DNA from: Pempheris klunzingeri
Taxonomy: Eukaryota > Chordata > Actinopteri > Acropomatiformes > Pempheridae
Length of the DNA: 64,000 nt
Direction of reading: 5' to 3'
Assembly: GCF_042242105.1 (NCBI RefSeq)
Contig: NC_092014.1
Location: forward strand, 6,421,874-6,485,873
In this document: one piece after another, positions 11,101-28,200 of the stretch
Position numbering within the stretch: position 1 is the stretch's first letter
Layout: the number at the start of each line of letters is the position of its first letter
Notes under the pieces: model-generated
Seen by the model: the letters and a program-made list of their open reading frames with translations, nothing else
What the model was told of the DNA's origin: nothing
The model's database searches: none
Made by a program: the position numbers and the translations under genes

Positions 11101-14100
11101 TAAAATGAGCCAGTAAAACATGTGGTAAAGAGACACAATATCCCAGAGTCCAAGGTGAAATCTATAAATTGCTGCTTTTTGCCTCCACCAGCCAGCACCC
11201 AAAGATCCATCCATCCATTATCTAAACCTTTTCGCCATAGAAGGTCATTGGTGGGAGGGTGGAGGCAGTCCTGGCTGGTCGCCAGTCAATAACATGGCTG
11301 ATACACTGAGACAGACCCTCACATTCACACCAAAGGGCAGTTTAAATACACCAGTTAACCCAACCTGTACGTCTTTGGACTGTGGGAGGAAGCCGAAGCA
11401 CCCGGAGAGGACCCACATAGGCAGGACAATAAGCAAGAGAGAACAGGCGACTCCACACTTAAAGGATTCAAAGCTGGAACCTTCTATATACCCAAAGATT
11501 TTCAATCTAAATAATGTCTTACCTCTGCTGTCAGACCCAGCGACGACATGCTGCGTTCGATAAGATTTCTCTGTCCCGAGCACTTCAATGCTGTCCCCGC
11601 TGCTCACACTTCCTGTCATCTCCGTGGGAACATCGGGGTCAGGGGTCACAGGTTCTCCTGCCTCCAGTTTGATCGGGATCTCCTCCACACAGGAGAAGAA
11701 TGACCCAAGGCCCATCGGCTCCGACTGAAACATCTCCACGCCGCCGCTCTTACTCCCAGTGGCCCTCTGAAGCTCTGCCTCTGCGCTCTCTCTCTCCTCC
11801 TCATCTCCGTCCTCTGGGCTCCACAGCTCAAACAGGAAGTTGACGAGCGTGAGCCTCCTGGATCGTGACCGTGTGACGCGAGCAGTTTGCAGTACACTCC
11901 TGTCGCCATGTAGGCGGCGCTCTGTGTTAGCCAGCTGTTCCTTCATCAGAGACAGGAAGTAGGCGTTGCAAAGCTCCTGCAGAGGCTTCAGACGGTGCTC
12001 AGACCTGCGGCAGGTGGAGGTGGAGGTGTAGAGGGGGGGCTCAGGGGGCAGTAACACAGTCGGATCAGCGAGGGAGTCAGCTGGGTCGTAGGGCAGGAAG
12101 TCAGGCTGTTTCAGCTTCCTGTTTGGGTAGGAAGTGACCTGGCGGAGGAGGTCTCTGTGAATTAAGATCGAACGCTCCACAGCTTCAAGCTCATCTGCTT
12201 TTTGTCCCACATCTGTGAACCCATTGGTCGTCCTCGGATGTTCTGTCTCCTGTAGCAGAGTCAGTCGTGTGTACCTGAAACAGTCAGAGAACGACAGTCA
12301 GCAGACGAAGAGAGTAACAAGCCACATGTAACCACACCAACAGCAGGTCCTGGACTATGTTCTATCCAGATAAAACTATCTGGTGAGCTCACATGTTCCC
12401 AGCGTAGCACACGTTACATTTTCGTGCTGCAGTGTATGAGAGCGATGCTGCACTTTGTAGTCTGGTAGTGTACTAATGTGCTAAACATGGTGATGAAACA
12501 AGCTACAATCATTTTTACATGACCAAACACAGCACAGACATGTTTGTATCGACCGATTGTGCACACTGGACAAGTCCACAGGATCTGGATATAGATCGCC
12601 CCACCCCACACATTAGTTTGTCCATCACACTGGCTTCAGTAGAAGAGAATGAGAGGCTGAGGTTATATTTGTAAGACAGAGGTGTAATGTCTCTGCACTT
12701 TACTAACACAGGATTTTTGATATATGAGCTATTATTAGTTTCTTTAACAAAAGAAACATATTGCAACTCTTTGGTAATTCTGTTCTAGTGTCTTGTTACT
12801 AAGCCAGCGGTGGACGCTGCTCTATGAATAGGTGCATGTATATTGTAATGTCATCTAAGTAAATCCAAATCTTACTCGAGCTCTTGTAATTTCCTCTGCA
12901 GCTCCATAGAAAAAGCTTGTCTGTTTCCCGTCTTGAGGCTGTCAGAGGCCTGAGAGAAGCACGTCGACAGTTCAGAGAAGTTCTCCATCAACTTCGCCTG
13001 GTCTGAGCACACGTACGCCATGCAGAAAGGACGCACCATACCCCGAGCCTCCAGGTCGTACAGGGTCATGTGGTGAACGTATGCAAACGCGTCCTGCGCT
13101 GAGTCTCCCAGAACCACTCTGGAGTCCTCGCTGAAGTTGAGGCGTGGCCCGGGGGATGCGGGAGGGGTGTGGCCGGGGCCCGACGCCTGGTAGTCTACGG
13201 ACATGATGCGAACGGAGAAGTGGTTGAGGTCAAATGATCCGATGACTCTGGGGTCGTCTGGTATCGTCAGCACGGGCTTGGGTCCCACCTAGAAACATCA
13301 GCAGAGGTTTGTAGAGACACAATATGATTTTAGGGTTAAGGTTAGCACGGCCCTGAGCTGCTCTATGTGAAAAGTGTCTTTTGTTATGAAGTGGAACTGA
13401 CTGACTGAATATAAAGACTCACCTGCAGCTGCCAGTAGTTTTTTCAGTATAAAAAATTAGAAAATGTTGAAAAATCTATTTCACAATTTCATCACTTTAG
13501 AGGTCTAAAACAACTAGTCGTCAAAATGATCGCCAGTTATTTTGATTAGCAATTAACTGTTTTAGTATAAACACCAAACACTGTCTGGTTGCAGTTTCTC
13601 CACTGTGATGACCTGCTTTTCTCTGTTATATGATAGTAAACTGAATGTCTGAGGTTTTGAGCTGTTGATTTGACAAAAAAAAGGCATTTGAAGATGTCAC
13701 TACAGGCTCTGGGAGCTTGTTACAGATCTGTTTTTTTATCTGACATTTTGTAGGCAAAAATTTACAATCTATGAACTCATTGTTACTTGAAGCTGCAGCT
13801 CTACATTTGTCATTCATCATATGATGACACACAGAGATGAGAAACAGTGTGTAACAAAGGTCCCCAGCTGGATTCAAACCAGAGACCTGGAGGTTCATGG
13901 TCGCCGCCCCGAGATCATCAGGGTGTCCCTGGTTCCAGCCTCCTAACTGTGAGGATTTCTCTGTTTTATATCTTTGTAAAGTCAAATGTTTTTGAGTTGT
14001 GGACTGTTAATAAAAAAAAATACAGCCAAGAGGACTTTGCATTGGGATCTGGGACTTGATGAGCTACTCTTCACTATTCTCTAAAATTCTATGGCCTTAA

Positions 14101-14507
14101 CCAGAGTTTTTTTAATAGATCCTGTTTCCCTGATTCGAATCAATGACTTGTTATCAGGTTTAATTCCGTTTCTAGTTAAAATGATGTTCTTAGCCGAGTG
14201 ATTCATGTGTGTCTCGGCTGCTGTAACGCAACAAGAGACTGAGACACTGAGACTAATAAAGCACTGCTATCATCTACCATCATCACTGGAGTTGGATGTT
14301 GTCACTGACATCTAGAGGACACCAGTGTACCCGAGCTTTGGGTTATGAGGTCTTGTGATCTAAGTTACCACGATACCTTACATGAAGTTGAGTTCACAGT
14401 GACCGTAGAAACATTAATTCCTCTTATAGGAATGGAGCAAAGAGGAAGGACAGAGACCTTAAGCTGTAATCGCTGTTTTTTTAAAATATAACATTTGTGT
14501 TTTAATT

Positions 14508-14553
<46 letters not shown>

Positions 14554-15563
14554 ATGGCCATTGGGTGTAACTGACTCCTCATCTTGTATATCTGTAATTT
14601 CTTCTAAAGTCTCTTGCAAAAGTGATCTTAATCTATCTATTTAGACTTCCTGAATGACTTTAACTCTGTTTCAACACCGTGTCCATGACAAAAATAGAGC
14701 TGCAACATTAGTTTTGACATTGACATGTACCTGAAAAACCAAAATAAAAGATATCAATGAATTAAATATATATTAAGCTATACTTAAAAGCTGCCTAGAG
14801 GTGATGCCTTGATCATCAGTGCTTTGTGAAAATTAAATCACTAATTAAAAACAATAAAAACGAGGTAATTCATATATGTGAAAGTTATTTGACCAAAATA
14901 ATTAAACAAAAACATTTTTATTGGATCCTGGAGTGTTACACTACAGAACTATGTGACTCAACATCCTATTTTATTGAACTACACATCTGTTATTACATCT
15001 CATTATGTTGAGATATCATTTTGTACACCTTACACCCTATAACTGTTACTATATATAGGTTTAATATTATATTATCCATTTGTTCAATTTGCACAGGAAA
15101 GAAGAAACTGCATTATTGGTAGAAATAATTGGATTTACTGACTATATTTGTGTTTCCTTTGCTCTGCTTATTTCCTATTATTTAATTTCCTTTTTATTAT
15201 ATTACCTATTATTTCCCCAGTGAATCAATAAAACCACATCTTATCTATATTCTTTTTTTGATTGCACCTGTTTATCAAGTGAAAGTGTCAAAGTCCCTTG
15301 CAGATGTGACTCTTAAAGCACCAGTATCACAGCTTATCACACAGTTATCTTCTTACACCCACACTGGGAACACACACCTGCTCGGAGAACTCGGCCACCA
15401 GGATGAAGTCTCGGTGAAACTTGGCGGAGGAGCTCCAGGGGTGGGACGGAGGCAGGAGGGGGACGGAGAGCTCCTCAGGTAGACTCCGAGCCTCCTGGTC
15501 CTCCTCTCCCTCCGAAAACCCCTCCGTGCTGGTGAAGGCCAGCAGGTCCGGTGACCCGATCAT
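8140..15563 (-). CDS. smcr8: SMCR8 orthologue (C9orf72-SMCR8-WDR41 complex), complete
   Basis: The coding exons are 15563-15378, 13288-12876, 12274-11523, 11035-10574, 10036-9541 and 8587-8140, 2757 bases including the stop (918 residues; human SMCR8 has about 937). The N-terminus contains FHRDFILVAEFSEQ and then FDLNHFSVRIMSVDYQAS, which belong to the Longin part. FAYVHHMTLYDLEARG holds Arg144, equivalent to the human Arg147 GAP finger. The middle is acidic and low in complexity, with two copies of a DSIEVL motif. The C-terminal DENN part contains AMFCLLSGRPLVVIGGDE and SRYSRYLALLDLDQRTL. The protein is known to pair with C9orf72 and WDR41, act as a GAP on small GTPases and regulate autophagy and lysosomes. 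The start is the ATG at 15563-15561, matching the family N-terminus. Whether this is copy a or b of the teleost pair cannot be decided here. Confidence 0.96.
11180..11475. mobile_element. Teleost dispersed retroposon-type repeat in smcr8 intron 3
   Basis: This stretch runs from CATCCATCCATTATCTAAA through TCGCCAGTCAATAACATGG to CTTTGGACTGTGGGAGGAAG and ACCCGGAGAGGACCCACA. I know that combination from many fish genomes as a high-copy repeat ending in CATCC-type units. It is probably the tail of a non-LTR retrotransposon or a related SINE. It lies inside the intron between 11036 and 11522 and carries no open reading frame. The family name is not certain. Confidence 0.75.
13800..13932 (-). mobile_element. 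tRNA-derived SINE remnant in smcr8 intron 1
   Basis: Read on the minus strand this contains GGTTTGAATCC (plus 13871-13881), a good pol III B-box, followed by CAGCTGGGGACCTTTGTTAC. That arrangement resembles fish SINEs with a tRNA-related head. An A-box is only loosely visible around 13900-13920. There is no cloverleaf with paired arms, so it is not called a tRNA gene. Confidence 0.45.
14511..14551. repeat. (GT)n microsatellite
   Basis: About 20 uninterrupted GT units lie in the 2.1 kb first intron of smcr8. They are far from both splice sites, unlike many of the other CA/TG tracts in this window. Confidence 0.95.
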
Positions 15564-16100
15564 GCTCAGGCAGTCAGCGGTCAGTCCATGGAGGAGCCCC
15601 GGCGCTCTGCTCCGCTCGGCGGCCGGCCGGACCCCGCCGCCCCCCGGCCTCCCGTCAGTGAGTCAGCTGTTTGGGCAGGACGCTCCAGCGACACCCGGAG
15701 AGTCAAAAACTTGTTGCGCACTTGTCCGCAGCCATGAAGCGACTGATAGTGAAGCCGAATTAAAACTTTACGCACTTTCTACTCGTTTCCCTTCAATAAC
15801 AAAATGTTTGAGTTAGTTTTCAGGAAACGGACCCCGAGAAAAACTTGACGGAGAAGCGAAAGCTCCCTGCGGGCGCCAGTCACACGGTTTCCCAACCTTT
15901 GTCCCGGGACATATCTTCCTCTTTTTCGTTGTCAGTGAGCCAACTTTCAGCTTAAAACTTGCGCCTGGGTGTCACGTATTTTACCGGCCCCTGTGCACCC
16001 GTGCTTAGCCATGTGACGGACGCCGGTGCCGGTGGACGCGGCTTCTCACGGCTGGAGGTCCGGACACACCGAGGGAGACTTCCGGCCGTCGGCCTGAAAG
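15564..16100 (-). promoter_or_regulatory. Probable smcr8 promoter and 5' UTR, GC-rich with CpGs
   Basis: Immediately upstream of the smcr8 start the base composition becomes strongly GC-rich. There are many CpGs around 15600-15665 and 15990-16100, against an AT-rich background. This is the expected look of a CpG-type vertebrate promoter. No TATA box was identified. A very short upstream ORF (ATG GAC TGA, 15589-15581) ends 17 bases before the start codon. Confidence 0.55.
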
Positions 16101-16274
16101 TAAAAGACTTCCGCTGGAGTGGTGGGAGGCTGATGTGGAGTTTTAGTTGAAGCTGTTTTACAGAGTTGTTGATTGAGCTTGATGGTCATTTTGGAGGCTG
16201 CTGAGCTGCACTGCATTACACTTACACAGGTGTTTCTGTTATTTTGTCCACCCCAACAAGAACATCACTGTCTG

Positions 16275-16725
16275 TATAACACAACACTGTGAGCCAGTAA
16301 AACCTTGTATACATGAAACAAGACCAAAATTATTTTACACAAGTAAACTCCATGAAACCAGTAAAATCTCATATAAACCAACAAAACCTCTTTGAAACCA
16401 CAATGAAACCTCTTATAGACCAGTGAGACCTCTTAGTGAAACCTTATAAAGCCCTAGAGGCTCTCAAACAAACCAGTAAAACCTCTTATAAACCAGTGAA
16501 ATTTCTTACAAACCACTTAAACCTGCAATAAAACTACTTGTACACCAGTAAAACCTCTTTTAAACCAATTAGATCTCATATAAATCTCTTCAGCCAAACC
16601 ACTTGAAACCATATTTACCCTGTAAAGCCTGAACCATGAAATAATTGCCAGAAAATTCTAATTTTTTGAAACTGGAGTTTAAATTAAAAATTTTTTAAAT
16701 TAAAATCTAAATGTACATATCAATT

Positions 16726-16779
<54 letters not shown>

Positions 16780-17365
16780 GTCTCAATTAAAGGCCCTCTG
16801 GTGCATGTATTACTGATCCCTGGTGGATTATCTGTGCACTGCATGTGTTTGATTGCATACATCAGGTTTTTCAGGAAAAAAAATAGCACACTGATGATGG
16901 AGAGGTCTCAAAAACTCATGGATCAAATACGATACACTTGGTGTTACAGGGTTAAAACATCTTATAAACCAGTATAAACTCCCATAAAGCAGTAAAACAT
17001 CTTTAAACCCGATGGAACCTCTTGAAAACAACACAAACCTCTTATAACCCGGTACACTCTTTTATAAACCAGGGAAATATCCTATAAACAACACAAACTG
17101 CTAAACTAGTAAAGCCTCTCACTGAAACCACTAATATACCAGTAAAGAAAGAAACCAGTCAGAACTCTTAAAACCATCCAGTGAAACCTTTCATGATTCA
17201 GTGAACCTCTTACGAACCAGTAAAATCTCTTAAACGCCAGTAGAATCCCATAAAATCAGTAAAACCTCTTTTAAACCTAATTAAACCTCTTATCAAACCA
17301 GCAAAACAACACACACATCAGTAAAACAACCTGTAAACCAGTGAAGCCTCCTATAAAACACACAC
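16275..17365. repeat. Degenerate tandem array, unit about 20-22 bases
   Basis: The unit approximates AAACCAGTAAAACCTCTTAT and recurs, imperfectly spaced, over about 1.1 kb. Clear copies are near 16358, 16470, 16548, 17215, 17255 and 17320, and intermediate copies have diverged. The array is interrupted by an AT microsatellite and by unrelated sequence at about 16640-16940. It looks like an old minisatellite that has decayed. No coding exon overlaps it. It lies between the smcr8 promoter and the mief2 3' end. Confidence 0.75.
16729..16774. repeat. (AT)n microsatellite
   Basis: About 23 uninterrupted AT units lie inside the degenerate minisatellite interval. Confidence 0.95.
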
Positions 17366-17825
17366 ACCTCTTCCACTGAGCAGCTTCAGTCATCCCACTC
17401 ATGACTGTGTCATATAATCATGGACTATATAACAGAATATAAAGTTACATAAATATGAAGTTGAACTGGTCTCTCCCGTGAACTTAAATCTACTTACACA
17501 ACATGTGGATGTGTGATGAGAGGTCTGATTATAATGTTACATCCATGACACAACCTGACGAACCACCACAACTTATTTAGATGTTAGTTAGTTAGTTAGT
17601 TAGTTTTCTCTCCATCTCTAAAATGCTTCGCTGTGTTGTTTTATTGTGTTTATTTTCAGCCTCTCTGTTTGGTAAATCTGTCTTCCTTTGTTTGCAGTGT
17701 AGACAGTTGCTCCAATGCTAGAACAATGACTTTTTATGCAGAACTTTCTGCCTTTGAATCAGGCTTTCACTGACAGCGGAAGGAACGTGAGCGCACATCT
17801 GAGTTTGCAGAACAGCCAATAGGAA

Positions 17826-17862
<37 letters not shown>

Positions 17863-18760
17863 AGAAGAACTGTGATTGGTCAAAGTCCTAAATCACGAGC
17901 GAGATGTTCTTAAGCCTGAAAACAGAGCAAAGAGGAGGTGCAGAGGTTTATTAGTTCTCTCTCAATGTCATGTCATATCACAAGATGATTAAAATTATCG
18001 ATTTTTTTCTCAATGACACCAAAGATAAAATGCTTACCTCAGCTTCAACGGTGACTTGGAGTCGGTTGGATGTGTTGTAGCTTTGTCACTCGTAGTGTGA
18101 CCACAGCATAATGTTAAACACATTAAAAGACAGACTGGAAAAAACGATATTCACAGTGTTGGTGTGGTACAATTCATTGGCCGCTGTAATAATCACTCCC
18201 CCTGTCCTTACTGGCCCTGAGGAGATTCCTTCTCAATGCAATTTCAGTGTAAATATCAATTTTCAGCTAAGGCTGAAATGAGGCTTCGCTGCAGCTCGGC
18301 GAGGAGTCACTGTCTGAGGAAATAAAAAGAGGGAAATCTGAACTAAAACGCTAGAAGATCCCCACTGGATTTGACAAGTTCAGCAGGTTGAGGTCCCATT
18401 TTAGCTCGAGCTGTGTTTTGCTATGCATTTTTGCATAAAATGAGGACTTAAGATTTTATGTCTTCTCTCTAATAGACAGATTTCAGTCAGTCAGTCATCT
18501 CTTTCAGTGTTCATATGGACACGTCTGGGTTGTTGAAACTTAAGTATCTTCTGTACATACAGAAGTCCATGTCACATGTTCGTAGCCATGCATTTCTGTT
18601 TAGTAAATCATGGCATGATTTAGCATTTTGACTGACATTTGCATGAAACTAGTGCAAAACATTTCTAATGTGACAGTTGCATGTTTTAATCACTTGACAC
18701 ATAACTTTTCTCAAGCTAGAAAAGAAAAAAGGGGAAGAACAAAGCGAGAATCTAAACAAA
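17366..18760. other. Intergenic region with CCAAT boxes and a (TC)n tract
   Basis: No gene was seen. A GTTA tetranucleotide run is at 17584-17606. A CCAAT box (17816-17820) and an inverted CCAAT (ATTGG, 17874-17878) flank a (TC)n tract at 17828-17859. Such a cluster can mark a promoter or enhancer, but no transcript is evident here, so the regulatory reading is weak. Confidence 0.35.
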
Positions 18761-18770
18761 TTCTTTAATA

Positions 18771-18776
18771 TTTATT
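18771..18776 (-). terminator. Probable poly(A) signal of mief2
   Basis: TTTATT on plus reads AATAAA on minus, about 810 bases after the mief2 stop. It is a canonical hexamer in AT-rich DNA, which gives a plausible 3' untranslated region of about 0.8 kb. Confidence 0.4.
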
Positions 18777-19583
18777 TGCAGTTTCACTGTTCAATCACAG
18801 AAAATCATTTTTCTTTCACTCAGCGAGAAAACACAACTGAACACAACATTCATACTGTATTTAAAAGCAAGTGCATAAAATTATTAGGCAACTTCAACCA
18901 TAATTTAAAGGGTTAGTTAAACCCAAATAAGTTTGGCAACAGACTGAACACTAAACAAGACAAACAAAATACAGCACACATCAACCTCCAGTATGACAAA
19001 ATATAGATGCCGAGTTAAACAAGTCCAACTCAGACAGACTGAATAGTTTAATAAGTGCACGAAACCTGGCGGTTTTTAGCGTGTCATTATTTTTCTGCAT
19101 AGTTAGAATATATTAAATTTAGGAAAATTATGCAGAGCGCACACTATCATTTACAGGACAGAAATAATGTATGCAGTTTAGCACTAAACTGAACTCCACC
19201 TCTGCGGTTAATAGATATATTGAACTGCATGTGGACAGTTCTCAGGCACATTGTTTGATAAGCACTTCCTCAGCTCCTTGTCTTGGCACATCTCCTTTCC
19301 TCAGGTTGATTTGTTTAGCTTGATTATCACTCTGACATGTGCAGTCTCCCCACAGCTTCTCCTCCTCCAGTGTAGACATCAGTCCATGGTGCCAGCCATT
19401 TTGTCATCCTAACTGTACCAAGTCCCCTTGCATCAAAGCAGGATGGAGGAGCTAAACAACGAGAAGGCATTGGGAGGAATCTTTGCCTTTAACCAAACAC
19501 CTTGGATGATAAAAGATTACTCCTTGATCTGTGTGTGTGTGTGTCAGTGCTTGGGAAACGTTGTGTGTTGTGTGTGCAGACAG

Positions 19584-24220
<4,637 letters not shown>

Positions 24221-24241
24221 TGCTTCCTTTTTTGTGGTTAG

Positions 24242-26793
24242 CCTTGGGAGGGAAGAGTGCATAAATTCAAGTGAGTGGAAAAAAACATAAGACATGACTG
24301 TCAGGTCGACGGGAGATGAAGCTGCAGCATTTTTCATCTCTAGAAATCATGGATTCAGCTGCATGACTACATGAATGTTATAAAGTCAGAATAAACCATG
24401 AGATGAACTGAACTGTGCTCTCCACCACCAAGATCAACACCACCAGTGAGTCTTTTGAATGAATGATCATCATCCCTACAGTGGAGCTTCACATGGAGAA
24501 TCTGCCAAGGAACCCGAGAGCTGCTCTGGAGGTTTATGGTGGTCAAACACCTTATTCATAAACTTTCTTTTAGTTAGCACCTTCCAGTGCTGTTTTCAGT
24601 TTCAGTTAAAGAACAGGTGAATGTGTTGAAAAACATCATGTAAAACTGCATTACGTTTGTAGTTTTGTTTTTGCTGTGGGAGCATCATGTGCCTCATAGG
24701 AACAGATTGATTTCTTGTGAGTGTAGTTTCAAAACAGTCACTAATCTATTAAATTATTCTGCTTCTTTTAGAGATAAAAATGTTATTTAATGCTGAATGG
24801 ATTTTAAATCAGCTGTAAATCCCCTCGAGGCAAAGCTGTGATTTGTAATATTTGGCAAGATAAATAAAAGTAACTTGACTGATAATGAGTACAATTTTCC
24901 CTTCATTCATGACTTTGCGGAGAATTTTAATTTTGAGTAACTGCTGCAGTCTCTTACTGGCTTTAAACATATAGTACATCTGGGTGATATTCTAGGCCTT
25001 AAACTACCAAGACGAATCTTGTTTTATCTATTTATTTTTTTTTAAACATGAAGGTCACAGACTAATCAGACAAGCATTGCAATTATAAAGAGAGACGTGG
25101 CAACACTGCTGCTGGGTTGTTTCTCTTGGCTGATTCTGTGCAAGAGAAGCTGTTCAAAAGAAAATCTTATATGTTTGAGGTGTGCAGATTGGCCTCATTT
25201 AAACACACCTTCTGATTTGTCATAGGAGGAAAATCACATATATATTTAATTTCAACAATTATTTTGTAGCTTCTCATCTGTAGTTTCTCACTTCCAGTGA
25301 GCCAAATTGAATGCAGCCACCATTAATGTCATTAATTACTCCTGTGACTTTCCTTCTGTGACATATCAAAATGTCTATGACAAAGGTCTTTTGGTAGAAC
25401 GGCTGCCCGTCTGACTATAAGGCCTGTGATCAAGGCCAGAATGACACTGCAGCAGAGGAGTATGTTTCTCAAACTAAAGTCATGGTGAGGTTGTTAATGA
25501 TAGGAAACAACTGATCCTTTAAGCTTGCTCATTTCTGAAGCATGTGACCATGAGATAAATATACTTTTAGTGTGGACAAAACTGCATGTGTGCGCTGTGC
25601 TTGTCATATTTAGCACCTGAGTTTCAGATACAGCCACAGGACGTTTTTTTTAAGCCATTTCAGCCAAGCTGTGTCCTCTCTCCATGCCAGAGGTACAGGA
25701 TCCCACAAATGGTGACGCGCTCTATTTATAGACCCAATACTTGCCTGAGTCAGATCAGCCAGGTCAAATATGTAACAACCTCCCAGGTCAAATTACAGCA
25801 CAACAAATGTCTGCAGCACCTTCAACACGTTCAACATCAGAGCAGAGTTAAATTTTTCTGTTTAATGTCAGGTACTTTACTATCAGGCCTTGCAAAATGA
25901 CTCCTGATGTTGACAGATGTTACCTAACACTGGTCAAACTGATAATGGCTGCAAACAAAAGGAGCAACTGATCTACTGATCTAGATCAGTCTTTCAATAA
26001 TGCTAGTAGCCAACATGCTGTGTCCAGACCAGCACAACTTTTCTGTAACATACCACTAATTCGGAAACACTATTTAATGTGCAATTTACCCTTAAAATAT
26101 ACCACATGTTGGTGATACAGTGGCAAATGCATAACATTAGCAGCATCATACACCGAGAAGCTGTTACTGTGAGTGAGGGCACTGCCTCCAAGTTAAATGG
26201 TGAAACAAAAACGCTTTGTTTGTATCGTTTTCTTTCGTGTTTGTGGGATACTGCACTGACCAAAGGTGGCAGCACTGCGATACGACAAAAACGATATGTA
26301 ACATAAGGACACCACAGAGAAAGAACACTGTGACTTCTCCTGCATGGATCTTAAACAAAGCATTATTTTAACTTACCTTGCGGTGTGATTACATGTGGTC
26401 CTCTGGGCCGGACGGCTGACATGTTTAGCTTAACACATAACGTTATAACTTATCATTCACCTGCTGAGTATTTCCCTTTGTGATAGTAACACATACAGCC
26501 TGCAGTCTAGTCTACACATTATCACTAACGCCACAGACTAATAACATGACATTTAGTAACGTAGCACCAATGTCTACCTAGCTAACCTACAAGACTAACT
26601 AAAGTTGGCTATTTTAATGTACTTTAATGTGCCAGAGAGGAGCAGCAAATGGACGTATGGCAGCCAACTCCTGCTAGCAGCTAACGTCAGTTAGTGAAGC
26701 TAACGCTAGCCAGCTAGTTAGTTAGCTCCGTTAGCAGTGAGTGACAGCTCGCTAGTTGTCCCTCTGCTGCTGTTAACGGTAAATAAACTTACC
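24242..26793 (-). other. mief2 5' UTR intron
   Basis: The coding exon is preceded on the minus strand by a pyrimidine-rich acceptor (AG at 24243-24244). A good donor (GTAAGT) at 26792 would close a non-coding first exon. A second possible donor, AAGGTAAGT, lies near 26377 and could belong to an alternative leader exon. A tRNA-SINE-like scrap may lie around 25390-25450, but it is weak. No coding exon was found in the interval. Confidence 0.5.
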
Positions 26794-27000
26794 ACACAGT
26801 GCGGGGAGACCAACAGTCCGACTCCACACCATTAGCGCTTGATAAAATCCGTTTTTGATTATCTCCAACAGCAAAGCGTTAAGTTACTTTGTACCGTTGA
26901 CGGACATGGAGTAAATATAGCTCCACTGGCTAGCTAACAGCTGCTGGCTTCTTCTTCTTTGTTTTAATTGTGGTTAGCATTCAGCGTAGAGGTGCAGTGG
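26793..27000 (-). promoter_or_regulatory. Probable mief2 first exon and promoter
   Basis: The donor at 26792 ends a non-coding exon whose 5' end should lie within the next 100-150 bases. The DNA around it is less AT-rich than its surroundings. No TATA box is obvious. This is inferred only from the donor and its position relative to the coding exons. Confidence 0.35.
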
Positions 27001-28200
27001 CGCCTCCAGGAGACACCGACGAACTACATCAGAAACCAATAAGTGGAAAGTCACCAAATATTTTTACTGAAGCTCTGTGTTCAAGTACATTTTTGAAGAT
27101 TTTTTAAAAAACCTAATATTGCCTCTTACTGTAAAATGTAGAAGATAAAAGTGTATAATTACATTGAAAGTATTTTCTTTAATGAATTATAAATAACTTT
27201 CTGGAAATATTGAGGATGCATAACTACTATACCAATTAAGTGAATATTAGGAGGATGTAAAAAGTTGTTTTCTTTTTGTCTCCTAACCTTGAGAGACAAT
27301 CATCTCAATTGATATAATCAGTGAAATCTAAATGAACAGTAATCAATAAAACTACTACTACTAGTGGGACAATAAACATGTTCTTGAGTTGTAACCTGTT
27401 AAACAGACTTTCAAAACTTGAACAAAAGTCATTCTTAAGGGAAAATATACTCTGATGATGAAGAGAAAAATATCTCTGCTAGTTTGACGACTTGCTTGAG
27501 TGCTTAAAATTGGTCAGTGTGAACATGAATCTGGACAGCTGACTATGAAAGCGAGTAGTTTGTCACTCCTCTGCCTGATGCTTGAACATCCAGCGTGGTT
27601 GAGGGACGACCATGCTGTAATTAATGGCAGACCAACTCTGTGGAGACAATTTCAGCTTTATTTCATTCAGGCAGCACCTTTGTAGCAAAAAATGTGACCA
27701 CTGAAAACCACCTTCCGTGCCACCACTATGTCCACAAAGTTAGTGTCCCATTCTTTGTTTGAGGAACTCAGACAGTCTTTACCTCTTTTAACCATTACCT
27801 TTAACTTTCACCAACATGTTCAAGCCCACAGTTGTAGCAGACATTCAGAAAACCATAAACATAACTCCTGTTTTTAGAAAGTAATTTCTGCTCCGAACCG
27901 AGGTTATTTTTTGCTCATGTGTAACTCCAAACTAACCTAGCGGCCAGCTAATAAGTACCTCTGCCAAATATGGCTGACTGCGAGCAAGAAATAAATTTAT
28001 CTGTGTTTACACAGCAAACCGCAAGGACAAATACATCTGGAAATTAAGTCTCTTCCCGACTGCCCGTTTAGACACAAGCTAAACAACACAGACACAATAG
28101 GGTTGATTTTGCACGAATTAATTTCTGACTAACCCAAATACCACCCGATTTAAATGAGGAGAAATTAGATTTAATACAGAACAGCGATAACGTGGCCTCT
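27000..28200. other. Intergenic interval or distal alkbh5 3' UTR
   Basis: No exon was recognised. A minus-strand AATAAA (plus 27657-27662) could end a long alkbh5 3' untranslated region of about 1.3 kb. Nothing else stands out. Confidence 0.3.

Noticed and set aside
13848..13932. Possible tRNA gene because of a B-box
   Set aside because: No paired acceptor, D or anticodon arms could be drawn. It fits a SINE remnant better.
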